The notes: generated by a model not told the origin, from the sequence alone. DNA of 64,000 nt from Methanothrix sp. (GCF_024518575.1 NZ_JANIHG010000002.1:1-64000); one strand, 5' to 3'. Shown: positions 1-8,334, numbered from the stretch's first letter. A program made the numbers and translations.

Positions 1-170
1 CTAATGCGGAATCATGCGCATCTTTTACGCCCTCTCAGGAATCTTATCGTCCGTGGATGCGAAGACCGCATCTATCGCTGAGCAAATCGCCAGTACGACA
101 AGAATCCGATACGGTGCGCTGGAAGCGTGCCTGATAAAGTAGCTATTTTCTCACAGTGAAGTTGCCAGAC
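1..170. other. left-edge non-coding segment
   Basis: This stretch lies downstream of the PAN stop codon. The only open frame is a 42-codon plus-strand ORF at 14-142, with no clear ribosome binding site and no family resemblance I recognise. I do not call it a gene. A 12-base string at 35-46 (TCTCAGGAATCT) also occurs in the repeats near 57.6 kb, which may be chance. Confidence 0.5.
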
Positions 171-1385
171 TCACGCATAGTTCGGGAGATCCGGCTCCTC
201 GCACGCGCCATGCGTATCTGCCTGAAGCACCCTGGCGATCGCGCGCTCGAAGTCCCTCTGGAGCACCTGCGTCCGCTCCTCGCGGATCGCAGACATTCCT
301 GCCTCGGTGACGATCGCCCTCAGGTCTGCACCGCTCGCGTTCTCTGTGAGATCCGCTATGCTTCTCAGATCAACATCTGGGCCGAGGTTCATTCCCCTTG
401 TGTGGATGAGCAGAATCGAGTGCCTGCCATCGCGATTCGGCAGAGGGACGTATATCGCCCTGTCGAACCTTCCGGGCCGCAGGAGGGCTGGATCAAGCAT
501 ATCAGGCCTGTTGGTGGCGCCTATGATCTTCACCTCTCCCCGCGGATCGAAGCCGTCCATCTCAGCGAGCAGCTGCATCAGGGTCCTCTGAACCTCGCGG
601 TCACCGCTGGTGGCTCCATCAATACGCCTCGCGCCGATGGCGTCGAGCTCATCTATGAATATGATCGCAGGGGCCTTGTTCTTTGCAAGGTCGAAGAGCT
701 CCCGTACAAGCCTGGCCCCCTCGCCTATGTACTTCTGGACGAACTCGCTCCCGACCACCCTCAGGAACGTCGCCTCTGTGCTGTTTGCCACAGCTTTCGC
801 GAGAAGGGTCTTGCCGGTGCCCGGAGGCCCATAGAGAAGAACGCCCTTCGGCGGCTCTATCCCGACCGCCTGGAAGAGGTCAGGCCTCTTCAGAGGAAGC
901 TCCACGATCTCCCTGAGCTCTGCGATCTGGCTGTCGAGACCGCCGATGCTCTCGAATGTGACATCAGGCACCTCCTCGACCTCCATGCCGAAGACCATCG
1001 GATCGCGCGGCGATGGAAGGACGCACATCACCGCGAACGTCTGCTGGTTCAGGCCGACCTGCACGCCGGGCCTGAGCTCCTCCTCGATGAACTGTGAGAC
1101 GCTCACGACAAGTCTCGGACCGGTGCTCGATTTCACTATCACCCTGCTCTCGTCGAGAACCTCCACAACCGTGCCGACGATCATGGGCCCGACGCGCAGG
1201 CGCTCAAGCTCGCTGCGGAGCTTCCGGGCCTCGCGCTCGTACTTGAGCTTCTGGTTCTCTATGAGCCGCTTCTCGCCCTCAGCGCGGTCCTTCTGCTCCC
1301 TCAGCGCGAGGTTTCGCTCCTCAAGCTGCTTCATCCTGTCCAGGATGTACTTCGAGAAGTCGGGTCCACTTTGAGGCTCGTTCAT
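171..1385 (-). CDS. pan: proteasome-activating nucleotidase (PAN)
   Basis: AAA+ ATPase ring that unfolds substrates and feeds them into the 20S proteasome. An N-terminal coiled coil (about residues 10-55) is followed by an OB-like domain. The AAA+ module has Walker A GPPGTGKT, Walker B FIDELDAIG and the sensor/arginine region IGATNRPDMLDPALLRPGRFD. The length of 404 aa is normal. The ATG at 1385 was chosen because GGAGATGGG precedes it and the coiled coil starts there; a longer upstream frame would run through the divergent promoter. The C-terminus is Pro-Asn-Tyr-Ala, so the penultimate Tyr of the gate-opening HbYX motif is kept but the hydrophobic residue before it is replaced by Asn. It is divergent from the MBF1 gene. 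Confidence 0.96.
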   Translation of the reverse strand: MNEPQSGPDFSKYILDRMKQLEERNLALREQKDRAEGEKRLIENQKLKYEREARKLRSELERLRVGPMIVGTVVEVLDESRVIVKSSTGPRLVVSVSQFIEEELRPGVQVGLNQQTFAVMCVLPSPRDPMVFGMEVEEVPDVTFESIGGLDSQIAELREIVELPLKRPDLFQAVGIEPPKGVLLYGPPGTGKTLLAKAVANSTEATFLRVVGSEFVQKYIGEGARLVRELFDLAKNKAPAIIFIDELDAIGARRIDGATSGDREVQRTLMQLLAEMDGFDPRGEVKIIGATNRPDMLDPALLRPGRFDRAIYVPLPNRDGRHSILLIHTRGMNLGPDVDLRSIADLTENASGADLRAIVTEAGMSAIREERTQVLQRDFERAIARVLQADTHGACEEPDLPNYA

Positions 1386-1443
1386 CCCATCTCCAAAGCT
1401 TATTAAACTCCGAGGGCTATAAAAGATTTCCGAGATGAGAGAG
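1386..1443. promoter_or_regulatory. compact divergent promoter pan / mbf1
   Basis: Only 58 bp separate the two start codons. CTTTTATAG on the minus strand (about 1417-1425) fits a TATA box for pan, and CTTATTAAAC on the plus strand (about 1399-1408) fits one for mbf1. The two boxes lie within about 10 bp of each other, so pre-initiation complexes on the two genes may compete. Positions are by eye. Confidence 0.5.
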
Positions 1444-1932
1444 ATGAGCGATAGGCAATGTGAGATCTGCGGCGCGGACATCTCTGGCTCTCCCGAGAGG
1501 ATAGTGATCGAAGGCTCTGTCCTGGAGGTGTGCAAGAGCTGCGCTCGCTTCGGCAAGCCTGAGGATAAATGGTCTCCTGTCCCTAGAAAGATCGTGCCTG
1601 TTGAGAGGAGCTTTCGCGTGCAGAAGCCAAAGCCACGCGACCACTTCAGGGATCTGGTGGAGGTAGTGCCGGATTATGGAAATATTATAAAAAATGCCAG
1701 GGAGAGCATGAATCTCTCTCTCGAGGACCTGGCCCTCAGGATTAAGGAGAGGGCATCTCTTCTGAGAAAGATCGAGCGCGAGGAGCTCGTCCCCGAGGAT
1801 GATGTTAGGAAGAAGCTCGAGAAGGAGCTCAAGATAAAGCTCACCGAGGAGACGACCGAGGAGAGGCTCAAATCCCGGGGAGGTTCGAAGGTTCTGACGC
1901 TAGGGGATATCGCAAACATCAGAAAGAGATGA
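1444..1932 (+). CDS. archaeal multiprotein bridging factor type 1 (MBF1)
   Basis: Archaeal MBF1-family DNA/ribosome-associated regulator. The N-terminal zinc ribbon shows CEICGADI and CKSCA. A basic linker and then a helix-turn-helix of the Xre/Cro type follow (about residues 75-130, NLSLEDLALRIKERASLLRKIE). I chose the ATG at 1444 because GAGATGA lies just upstream; an in-frame ATG at 1435 would add three residues. It heads a tight plus-strand run with Sua5 (7 bp later), a nucleotidyltransferase and AMP phosphorylase. MBF1 homologues bridge TBP in eukaryotes; archaeal ones have been tied to translation. Confidence 0.9.
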   Translation: MSDRQCEICGADISGSPERIVIEGSVLEVCKSCARFGKPEDKWSPVPRKIVPVERSFRVQKPKPRDHFRDLVEVVPDYGNIIKNARESMNLSLEDLALRIKERASLLRKIEREELVPEDDVRKKLEKELKIKLTEETTEERLKSRGGSKVLTLGDIANIRKR

Positions 1933-1939
1933 TCTCTCA

Positions 1940-2530
1940 ATGGCTGTCGTTGGAGGCGCAGAAGAGGCTGCAAGATGCATACTCTCAGGCGGCATTGTGG
2001 TATATCCCACAGAGACCGTCTATGGCATAGGCGCAAACGCTCTTGATGAAAGCTGCATCGCAAGGGTCTACGCGATCAAGAGGCGCCCCCTCGACAAACC
2101 GATATCCATAGCCGTATCAAGCTTCGAGATGCTCTGCGAGGTGGCATACCTCCGGCCCGAAGATCTGGACATGATGAGAGAACTTCTGCCAGGGCCTGTG
2201 ACATTTCTTGTGCGGAAGAGGCCAATCGTCCCAGATATGCTCACAGCCGGATCTCCACTTGTCGGAGTCAGGTACCCTGATCATGAGATAGCGCTCAGGC
2301 TCATCGAAATGACCGGGCCGATCACGTCCACAAGCGCAAACATCACCGGCGGCACGCCACCATCAGATCCACGAGATATCGATCCGGAGATTTTATCTCG
2401 GGTGGATATGCTCATCGATGGAGGGAGATGCAGATACGCCATACCCTCCACCCTCGTGGACCTCTCCACCATGAGGATCCTGAGGATGGGCGCGATGGCA
2501 GACAGGGTTCTAGAGGTAATCGGGCGATGA
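1940..2530 (+). CDS. L-threonylcarbamoyladenylate synthase (Sua5/YrdC)
   Basis: Makes threonylcarbamoyl-AMP from Thr, bicarbonate and ATP, the first step of t6A formation at position 37 of ANN-decoding tRNAs. The YrdC domain fills the 196 aa protein: VVYPTETVYGIGANA near the N-terminus, KRRPLDKPIS, and TSTSANITGG near residue 135 are the family's substrate-binding segments. It lacks the extra C-terminal Sua5 domain, so it is the short YrdC form. It begins 7 bp after mbf1 and its TGA overlaps the ATG of the next gene (ATGA), indicating translational coupling. Confidence 0.93.
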   Translation: MAVVGGAEEAARCILSGGIVVYPTETVYGIGANALDESCIARVYAIKRRPLDKPISIAVSSFEMLCEVAYLRPEDLDMMRELLPGPVTFLVRKRPIVPDMLTAGSPLVGVRYPDHEIALRLIEMTGPITSTSANITGGTPPSDPRDIDPEILSRVDMLIDGGRCRYAIPSTLVDLSTMRILRMGAMADRVLEVIGR

Positions 2531-3462
2531 GAGCCAGAATCAGGGACTTTCTTGAGAGCAGGGACGGCTGGATATTCTCGGTCGTGGATTACATCCACAC
2601 CGATGGCGTGAGATCCCTGCTCAGATACATCCCGGATGAATCCGGGGACAGGATCGCACGTGGCACAAGATACAGAAAGCTGGATTTCGAGGAAGCATTT
2701 GATTTTCTCAGGATGCAGCATCCTGATTATGTCAGGGATGTCCATGTAGTTCCTTTTGATGATGTGAAGAGATTCTTCAGGCCGGCTGATGAGCTTCCGA
2801 GGGTGAGAGCTGAGGATGAGAGGGTCAGGAGGATCGTTGACATACTGGAGGATCACGGCGTCCCTGAGAGATGCATCGGGATCACTGGATCGATGCTCCT
2901 GGGCCTCCACAGCAGATCATCAGACATAGATCTGGTTGTTTATGGGAACGCCTGGTGGAGGGCGAGGGATGCAATAGCTGATGCAAAGCGCAGCGGCTCG
3001 ATCCAGGAGCTAGACAGCGCAACATGGATGAAGATCTACATGAAGAGGAAGCCCTCGATCCCCTTCGATGAGTTCGTGGCGCATGAGATGCGCAAGGGCA
3101 ACCGCGGAATGATAGATGGCACGTACTTTGATCTCCTCTTTACAAGAGAATGGGATGAGATCGTTCCTGTACCCGAAGGAAGGCCAGTGTGCAGAAGCAG
3201 AATAGTCGCAGAGGTTGTCGACGCCAGATACTCCTTCGACAGCCCCGGTATTTTCAGGCTTGATCATGAGATCGGGGAGATACTCTGCTACTCTCACACA
3301 TATGCAGGCCAGGCATTCGAGGGAGAGATGATCGAGGCATCTGGAGTGATCGAGGAGACTTCAAACGGCCTGAGAATGGTTGTCGGCACGACGAGAGAGG
3401 CGAAGGGTGAGTGGATACGCTCGCTGACGCTCATGTCGAGCCTATCCAGAGGGTGCGGATGA
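2527..3462 (+). CDS. predicted nucleotidyltransferase (COG2413-like)
   Basis: A 311 aa protein with a minimal nucleotidyltransferase signature near residues 120-140 (GSMLLGLHSRSSDIDLVVYG): Gly-Ser, then Asp-x-Asp that would bind metal. The remainder has no motif I can assign. The family is conserved in methanogens without a known substrate. The ATG at 2527 overlaps the Sua5 stop by 4 bp, which fixes the start. Its position between a tRNA-modification gene and AMP phosphorylase hints at nucleotide or RNA metabolism, but that is inference. Confidence 0.8.
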   Translation: MRARIRDFLESRDGWIFSVVDYIHTDGVRSLLRYIPDESGDRIARGTRYRKLDFEEAFDFLRMQHPDYVRDVHVVPFDDVKRFFRPADELPRVRAEDERVRRIVDILEDHGVPERCIGITGSMLLGLHSRSSDIDLVVYGNAWWRARDAIADAKRSGSIQELDSATWMKIYMKRKPSIPFDEFVAHEMRKGNRGMIDGTYFDLLFTREWDEIVPVPEGRPVCRSRIVAEVVDARYSFDSPGIFRLDHEIGEILCYSHTYAGQAFEGEMIEASGVIEETSNGLRMVVGTTREAKGEWIRSLTLMSSLSRGCG

Positions 3463-3524
3463 TGGGGGTGATCTGAACGTTCGAGGTTGTTCCTTTCGAT
3501 ATAGCGATCGGGCAGTACAAAGTC

Positions 3525-5015
3525 ATGCTCAACATCGCAGATGCCAGAGCGATGGGTCTCAATCCGGGAGACAGGGTTCGTGTTAGAACGAGGGGCGCAT
3601 CTCTGACAGCGATTCTTGACGTGACCGGGCAGATGATCAAGCAGGGGCAGGTCGGCATATTCACAGAGGCTTTCATGCATCTGAAGGAAGCTAAGAGCGT
3701 GGAGATATCGCCTGCGCCAAGGCCTGCCTCGATATCATACATAAAGATGCTGATGGACAGGCAGAAGCTGAGCGAGGACCAGATCAGGAGCATAGTGAGG
3801 GATATCGTCGATAACAACCTCAGCGAGATTGAGCTATCAGCGTACATCACAGCATCCTACATCCATAACCTGGATCCACAGGAGACGGAATGGCTCACCA
3901 GGGCGATGATAGAGACAGGCGAGAGGATATACTTCGATAAGCATCCTGTCGTGGACAAGCACAGCATAGGTGGGGTTCCCGGGAACAAGGTCTCGATGCT
4001 CGTGGTTCCGATTGTCGCAGCCTCAGGTCTGCTCATACCGAAGACAAGCTCTAGAGCGATAACAGGCGCAGGCGGGACCGCGGATCTGATGGAGGTTCTC
4101 GCGCCCGTGGAGTTCACAGCGGATGAGATCAAGGAGATCACAGAGACCGTTGGAGGGGTTATCGCATGGGGCGGCGCCACGAACATAGCGCCAGCTGACG
4201 ACAGGCTGATAAAAGCGGAGTATGCCCTCGCCATCGATCCCTACAGCCAGATGCTCGCCTCGATAATGGCGAAGAAGGGGGCCGTCGGCGCTGACGCTGT
4301 CGTGGTCGATATGCCCACCGGCCCTGGAACGAAGCTGGAGACGCCGGAGAAGGCGAGGACGCTCGCGAAAGACCTCACAGACCTTGGAGAGAGGCTGGGG
4401 ATCAGGGTGGAGTGCGCGATGACCTTTGGCGGCTCTCCGGTTGGCCGCACAGTGGGGCCTGCTCTCGAGGTCAGAGAGGCTTTAAAGATGCTGGAGACAG
4501 GCGAGGGGCCGAACAGTCTCAGGGAGAAGAGCCTCGCCCTCGCAGGCATACTCCTGGAGATGGGAGGGGTCGCGGCCAGGGGAGAGGGGTACAGAGCCGC
4601 GGAGGAGATACTGACTAGCGGAAAGGCCCACAGGAAGCTCATGGAGATCATCGAGGCGCAGGGCGGGGATCCGAATATAAAGAGTGAGGAGATCCAGATC
4701 GGAGAGCATCAGAAGCAGATACTCTCCCCGACGAACGGATACGTGGTCGCATTCTACAATAAGAGAATCATAGAGATCGCAAGGGCTGCAGGCGCGCCCG
4801 CTGACAAGAAGGCGGGAGTGATAATACACAAGAAGATGGGGGAGATCGTGAAGAAGGGCGAGCCGCTGCTCACGATATGCTCAAGCACAGACTGGGAGCT
4901 GGAGTGCGCGGTGAAGATGTGCTCGATGAGGGACGCCCTGGAGCAGCCGCCGATAGTCGTGGAGGGCATGCTGCTCGAGAGGTACCCGACCGAGAGGTAT
5001 CCGAGAACGATATGA
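3525..5015 (+). CDS. deoA: AMP phosphorylase (archaeal DeoA family)
   Basis: Phosphorolyses AMP to adenine and ribose 1,5-bisphosphate, the entry to the archaeal AMP/Rubisco III route. The core is clear: KHSIGGVPGNK, PKTSSRAITGAGGTADLME, FGGSPVGRTVGPALE, and the C-terminal EAQGGDPNIK domain. The first canonical start (ATG 3525) gives 496 aa but omits the conserved N-terminal strand; in-frame codons back to 3477 read TFEVVPFDIAIGQYKV, which matches the family. No ATG, GTG or TTG exists there. The Shine-Dalgarno GGGGGTGATC (about 3464-3473) sits just before ACG 3477, directly after a TGA. Translation may therefore begin at 3477 (512 aa). It is the last gene of the MBF1 operon. Confidence 0.92.
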   Translation: MLNIADARAMGLNPGDRVRVRTRGASLTAILDVTGQMIKQGQVGIFTEAFMHLKEAKSVEISPAPRPASISYIKMLMDRQKLSEDQIRSIVRDIVDNNLSEIELSAYITASYIHNLDPQETEWLTRAMIETGERIYFDKHPVVDKHSIGGVPGNKVSMLVVPIVAASGLLIPKTSSRAITGAGGTADLMEVLAPVEFTADEIKEITETVGGVIAWGGATNIAPADDRLIKAEYALAIDPYSQMLASIMAKKGAVGADAVVVDMPTGPGTKLETPEKARTLAKDLTDLGERLGIRVECAMTFGGSPVGRTVGPALEVREALKMLETGEGPNSLREKSLALAGILLEMGGVAARGEGYRAAEEILTSGKAHRKLMEIIEAQGGDPNIKSEEIQIGEHQKQILSPTNGYVVAFYNKRIIEIARAAGAPADKKAGVIIHKKMGEIVKKGEPLLTICSSTDWELECAVKMCSMRDALEQPPIVVEGMLLERYPTERYPRTI

Positions 5016-5047
5016 TTGATTCGCTCTTGTGTGTTTAGCGAGTTGAA

Positions 5048-5095
5048 GGTCATGCAGTCTGGTGGCACCAATTTGCCAAAGCGCTTAGCATGACC
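5048..5095. promoter_or_regulatory. nested inverted repeat between deoA and the HDAC-like gene
   Basis: Outer arms GGTCATGC (5048-5055) and GCATGACC (5088-5095) are perfect complements. An inner stem TGGCA (5063-5067) / TGCCA (5074-5078) lies between them. It could be a deoA terminator/processing hairpin or a 5'-leader structure of the next gene, which starts 29 bp later. There is no T-tract, which argues against a simple terminator. Confidence 0.45.
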
Positions 5096-5124
5096 CGATT
5101 ATCAGATGTAAGAGAGGGATTCAC

Positions 5125-5979
5125 ATGGAGAAGATGAAGGTAGCTGTTGTGTACCACGAGGACTTTCCGGTACATGGATACTCTGTGCTGAAGGACAGGA
5201 TCAAACCATCTTTCGACGCCCTCATGAGCTCCGGGCTAGTAGATGGCGTTGAAGTGCAGGTGTTCAGGCCTCAGCCAGCGCCTGTAGAACTTGTGGCCGA
5301 GGCGCATACAGAGAACCACATGCACAACATGAGGCACGACCCGCACTGGAACGTCGCTTTGCTCTCTGCAGGAAGCGTGCTGATGGCAGCTGATCTGGTG
5401 GTCTCCGGAAAGGCGGAGTCGGCATTCGCGTACACCGGAACAGCAGGACATCACGCATCCAGGGGAAGCTGCTGGGGGTTCTGCTACTTCAACGATGTCG
5501 CGATAACGATACTCAAGCTCCGCAAGATGGGACTCAAGCGCTTTCTTATCATAGATGTCGATCCGCATTTCGGAGACGGAACCAGAGACTTCTTCGGGAA
5601 CGATCCGGATGTCTTCCACATCAACTTCCACTCGGGATCGCAGAAGGAGTTCGATCGAGAGAGGAACAACTACGACTTTGGAATAGGGTGGAACGCGAAC
5701 GACGAGACGTTTTTGAGGGAGCTGGAGAACGCGCTGAAGCTCACGGAAGGCTTCGACTACCAGCTATGCTTCGTTATATTCGGGCATGATTCGCATACCG
5801 ATGACTATGGCGGGTTCGACCTCACGCTGAATGCGTACCCGAAGATGGCGAGCATGATCAAAAAAGCGGTCGATGGCAAACCTCTCATATTCGTCCTAAG
5901 CGGCGGCTCGAATCCTGATGTGGCTCGCCGTGCGATTCCGGATGTGATCGCTGTGCTCGCGGGACGGTGGCCGTATTGA
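5125..5979 (+). CDS. histone deacetylase-fold protein (paralog 1)
   Basis: A 284 aa arginase/deacetylase-fold protein. The zinc and proton-relay motifs are present: GTAGHHASRGSCWGFCYFND (His-His pair), IIDVDPHFGDGT (Asp-x-His) and FGHDSHTDDYGG (second Asp). The loop that normally carries the catalytic Tyr (GGGY) reads LSGGSNPDVARR, with no Tyr. Activity may thus differ from classical lysine deacetylases or polyamine deacetylases. AGGGATT precedes the ATG. DUF89 starts 2 bp after its stop, so the two are probably co-translated. Two further paralogs lie in this window (33.2 and 48.1 kb). Confidence 0.85.
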   Translation: MEKMKVAVVYHEDFPVHGYSVLKDRIKPSFDALMSSGLVDGVEVQVFRPQPAPVELVAEAHTENHMHNMRHDPHWNVALLSAGSVLMAADLVVSGKAESAFAYTGTAGHHASRGSCWGFCYFNDVAITILKLRKMGLKRFLIIDVDPHFGDGTRDFFGNDPDVFHINFHSGSQKEFDRERNNYDFGIGWNANDETFLRELENALKLTEGFDYQLCFVIFGHDSHTDDYGGFDLTLNAYPKMASMIKKAVDGKPLIFVLSGGSNPDVARRAIPDVIAVLAGRWPY

Positions 5980-5981
5980 GG

Positions 5982-6836
5982 ATGGCGTCGAGCTGCTACA
6001 TATGCATACTGGAGAGAGCTGGATTCGAGTGCGAGCTCCTCTCACTGCCTGAGGGGCAGCGGCTCGATCTGGTAGAGGGTCTTCTGAAGTTCATGGCATC
6101 GCACATGAGAGATGTGCCTGCCACCGTTGGAACCGAGCGTGAGCTCATGCTCAAGCGGATAAGCGGCGTCGCGGATCCGTACAGGAGACTCAAGGAGGAG
6201 AGCAATTCCGTCGCCCGTGATCTTCTTCATGTGGCTGAGAGGTTCTACGATCTCAGCGAAGATCGTATGGAGGCTCTTGTCAGGATAGCTGCTGCAGCGA
6301 ACTCGATGGAGTTCGGGGTGAGGGGTCACGAGTTCGATAACAGGTCGTTCTCATCTGTCTTCGAGGAGACGCTCAAAGAGGATCTGGTCGGAGATCTGGA
6401 TGCTCTGAAGAAACTCCTGGCCAGCTCTTCGAATATATTCTACCTCACAGACAATGCTGGAGAGGTCGTGTTCGATCTCTTTGTGATAGAGAAACTCAGA
6501 GAGGCGGGAAAGAGGGTGGTCATAGGTCCGAAGGCAGAGCCGATACTGAATGATGTTACAGCTGATGAGCTGAGAGGGATGACCGATGCGGAGATCGTGC
6601 CCACAGGGGGCGTGGTCGGGATCTCCCTGGAGAGAATAAACCCTGATGCGAGGAGGCTGCTTTTCGATACTGAGTGGCTGGTGATCGCGAAGGGTATGGG
6701 CAACTTCGAGACGATCAGCGAGTTTGAGGAATCTCTCAGAGGGAGACTGATCTACATCCTCAGGGCGAAGTGCGAGCCTGTCGCGCGCGCGAACTGCGTC
6801 CGCCGGGGATCTCTGGTCGCGAGGGCCTACCTGTAG
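5982..6836 (+). CDS. DUF89 (ARMT1-like) damage-control phosphatase
   Basis: Metal-dependent phosphatase family COG1578/DUF89, whose members hydrolyse damaged or surplus sugar phosphates. The N-terminal CYIC pair, the DNAGEVVFD motif at about residue 155 and KGMGNFE near 245 are the diagnostic sites. I chose ATG 5982, 2 bp after the previous stop; an upstream in-frame start at 5967 would overlap the HDAC-like gene by 13 bp. Its 3' end overlaps the convergent PAC2 gene by 10 bp. The physiological substrate is unknown. Confidence 0.85.
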   Translation: MASSCYICILERAGFECELLSLPEGQRLDLVEGLLKFMASHMRDVPATVGTERELMLKRISGVADPYRRLKEESNSVARDLLHVAERFYDLSEDRMEALVRIAAAANSMEFGVRGHEFDNRSFSSVFEETLKEDLVGDLDALKKLLASSSNIFYLTDNAGEVVFDLFVIEKLREAGKRVVIGPKAEPILNDVTADELRGMTDAEIVPTGGVVGISLERINPDARRLLFDTEWLVIAKGMGNFETISEFEESLRGRLIYILRAKCEPVARANCVRRGSLVARAYL

Positions 6837-7507
6837 AGCATATCATCCTCATATTCCTCGACCTCTGGCGCCTCGATCTCCTCCGCCTCCTCTTCCTCCT
6901 CGATCTCGAGCTGCGAGACGTCTATCTCCATCTTGAGAAGATTTTTGAGGGATAGCAGGAGGCTCCTGGCAGCGTTCAGATCCACAAGTCTGTCCCCTGA
7001 TGTTGTCCCGAGGATGCAGAATCCTCTGAGGCCGTAGAGTGGGGCCATGCCAGCTATGATTCCATTCATCCCGCCTATTATGCTGCTGGGCATCACAGAT
7101 ATGCCCGCGTTCTTCAGCAGCTCCACACCAGCAGCTTCTGTGGATGTTCCCACAACATTCTCATGAACAGCTCCCACGTAGGCGGCGAGAGTCACGACAT
7201 CCCTCACTCCCATCGCCCTCATCTCGCTCAGGATCTCGCCTGCGAGCCTGTTCATGCCCAGGACCTCAAGCGGCTGGGCATCTGACGTGAGCAAAATGAT
7301 ATCATCTCTTCCCTCAGGAGAGAAGACGTCGAGCGTGAAGAGCCTGGCTATGCCCTCCTGGATCAGAACCTGTGGGGGGAAGCCGCTGAAGGGCAGCGTC
7401 ATGATCATTCTTGAATTCATATAGCTGATCAGGTAATCGACCGCGACCTTCCCAACGCTGCCTATCCCCGGGAAGCTCACAACCGCCACCTTTCTCTCGA
7501 AGAGCAT
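6827..7507 (-). CDS. PAC2-family proteasome assembly chaperone / activator (PbaA-like)
   Basis: A 226 aa PAC2-fold protein. FPGIGSVGKVAVDYLI opens the domain and GGMNGIIAG lies near the middle. A strongly acidic tail (EEEEEAEEIEAPEVEEYEDD) ends in Met-Leu-Tyr-Arg. The terminal Leu-Tyr-Arg is a textbook HbYX motif, the signal by which PAN and archaeal PbaA dock on the 20S alpha ring. ATG 7507 was chosen because GTTATAG sits about 25 bp upstream and the PAC2 fold begins directly; a 25-residue longer reading has no support. Its 3' end overlaps DUF89 by 10 bp. Confidence 0.87.
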   Translation of the reverse strand: MLFERKVAVVSFPGIGSVGKVAVDYLISYMNSRMIMTLPFSGFPPQVLIQEGIARLFTLDVFSPEGRDDIILLTSDAQPLEVLGMNRLAGEILSEMRAMGVRDVVTLAAYVGAVHENVVGTSTEAAGVELLKNAGISVMPSSIIGGMNGIIAGMAPLYGLRGFCILGTTSGDRLVDLNAARSLLLSLKNLLKMEIDVSQLEIEEEEEAEEIEAPEVEEYEDDMLYR

Positions 7508-7602
7508 CGCCTCAGGGTTGGAAGTGCGGCTATAACATGGTTTCGATAGAGACCCCCGCATGCGAGAGAAGAGGCGTGCCAAAAGGATGAAAAGAGGGCC
7601 TG

Positions 7603-7619
7603 CCCGGAAGACTTCCGGG
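7603..7619 (-). terminator. hairpin terminator after the secreted-protein gene
   Basis: CCCGGAAG / CTTCCGGG form an 8-bp inverted repeat with a one-base centre, so in RNA the loop would open to about 7 nt. On the minus strand it is followed by T-rich CTCTTTTCATCCTTTT. It lies about 65 bp downstream of the gene ending at 7684, consistent with transcription termination. Confidence 0.5.
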
Positions 7620-7683
7620 AGCCATCTGCAGATGATTCGACTTTATATGCCCCATCCGGACAGATCTGAAAATATTGGAGAGA

Positions 7684-8259
7684 TCACTCCCCAACAGCCC
7701 AGATGACCCAGTTCACCGGAATTGTTCTGTTATCTCTGACCGGAAGCACGGCGGGAGAGAGGTTGCCTGTGGATCTGTCGAATACGAACGATTGATTCTT
7801 CGCGTTATCCAGCTCTGCAAGTGTCCCCACAGCTCCACGCTCGTATAAGACTACGTAGAAATCACCGTTGACTGCCACAGAGGGCACCTCAATTCTCGCA
7901 ACCCCAAAACCTGCTGGGAACGTGAAGTACTCAAGCTGGATATCAGACCAGTGATACAGGAGCTTGAGGTCGCTGTCTCTTATCTCAAGTGCTATGGTCC
8001 TTGCTGGTGGCAGCTCTGTCTGTGTCTTGTTCCAGCCGTCGGTTCCCGGAACGAGCACTTCCTGAATCTTCCAGTTCTGGCTCGGCGCGGTCAGCTTCAC
8101 CGCCTTTCCAAGGAAGTAGTTGGTGGTAAGGGTGGCGTTCATCTCAGTCACGTTCTTTCCGCTATCAGCCCTCAGAAGCACCGGCTCAGCAGCGACAATC
8201 CCTGTGAAGAGCAGGACTGTGACGCAGAACAAAGCCGCAAACACGATCTGTTTACTCAT
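7684..8259 (-). CDS. secreted or membrane-anchored protein of unknown function
   Basis: A 191 aa protein with an N-terminal signal peptide (about residues 1-25, hydrophobic FAALFCVTVLLFTGIVAAE). The rest is an extracytoplasmic domain with several Asn-x-Thr/Ser sequons and no Cys pairs or known motif. ATG 8259 was chosen because GGGTGACC sits 3-5 nt upstream; an upstream GTG at 8268 lies within that ribosome binding site. A TATA-like CTATATAAGT (about 8292-8301) gives it its own promoter. It directly follows a peptide-modifying-type radical SAM gene on the same strand. Confidence 0.72.
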   Translation of the reverse strand: MSKQIVFAALFCVTVLLFTGIVAAEPVLLRADSGKNVTEMNATLTTNYFLGKAVKLTAPSQNWKIQEVLVPGTDGWNKTQTELPPARTIALEIRDSDLKLLYHWSDIQLEYFTFPAGFGVARIEVPSVAVNGDFYVVLYERGAVGTLAELDNAKNQSFVFDRSTGNLSPAVLPVRDNRTIPVNWVIWAVGE

Positions 8260-8334
8260 ATTGGTCACCCATGGTAATTTTACAGCGTACTTATATAGAT
8301 ACTGCTCTGCTGCAGGTATTCGACGAATAAAATA

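Noticed and set aside
14-142. 42-codon ORF at the left edge
   Set aside because: No ribosome binding site, no family likeness, and length within chance expectation.
156-1097. 313-codon open frame on the plus strand opposite PAN
   Set aside because: It is the antisense shadow of the AAA+ gene; no ribosome binding site or protein family, and the opposite strand has every PAN motif.
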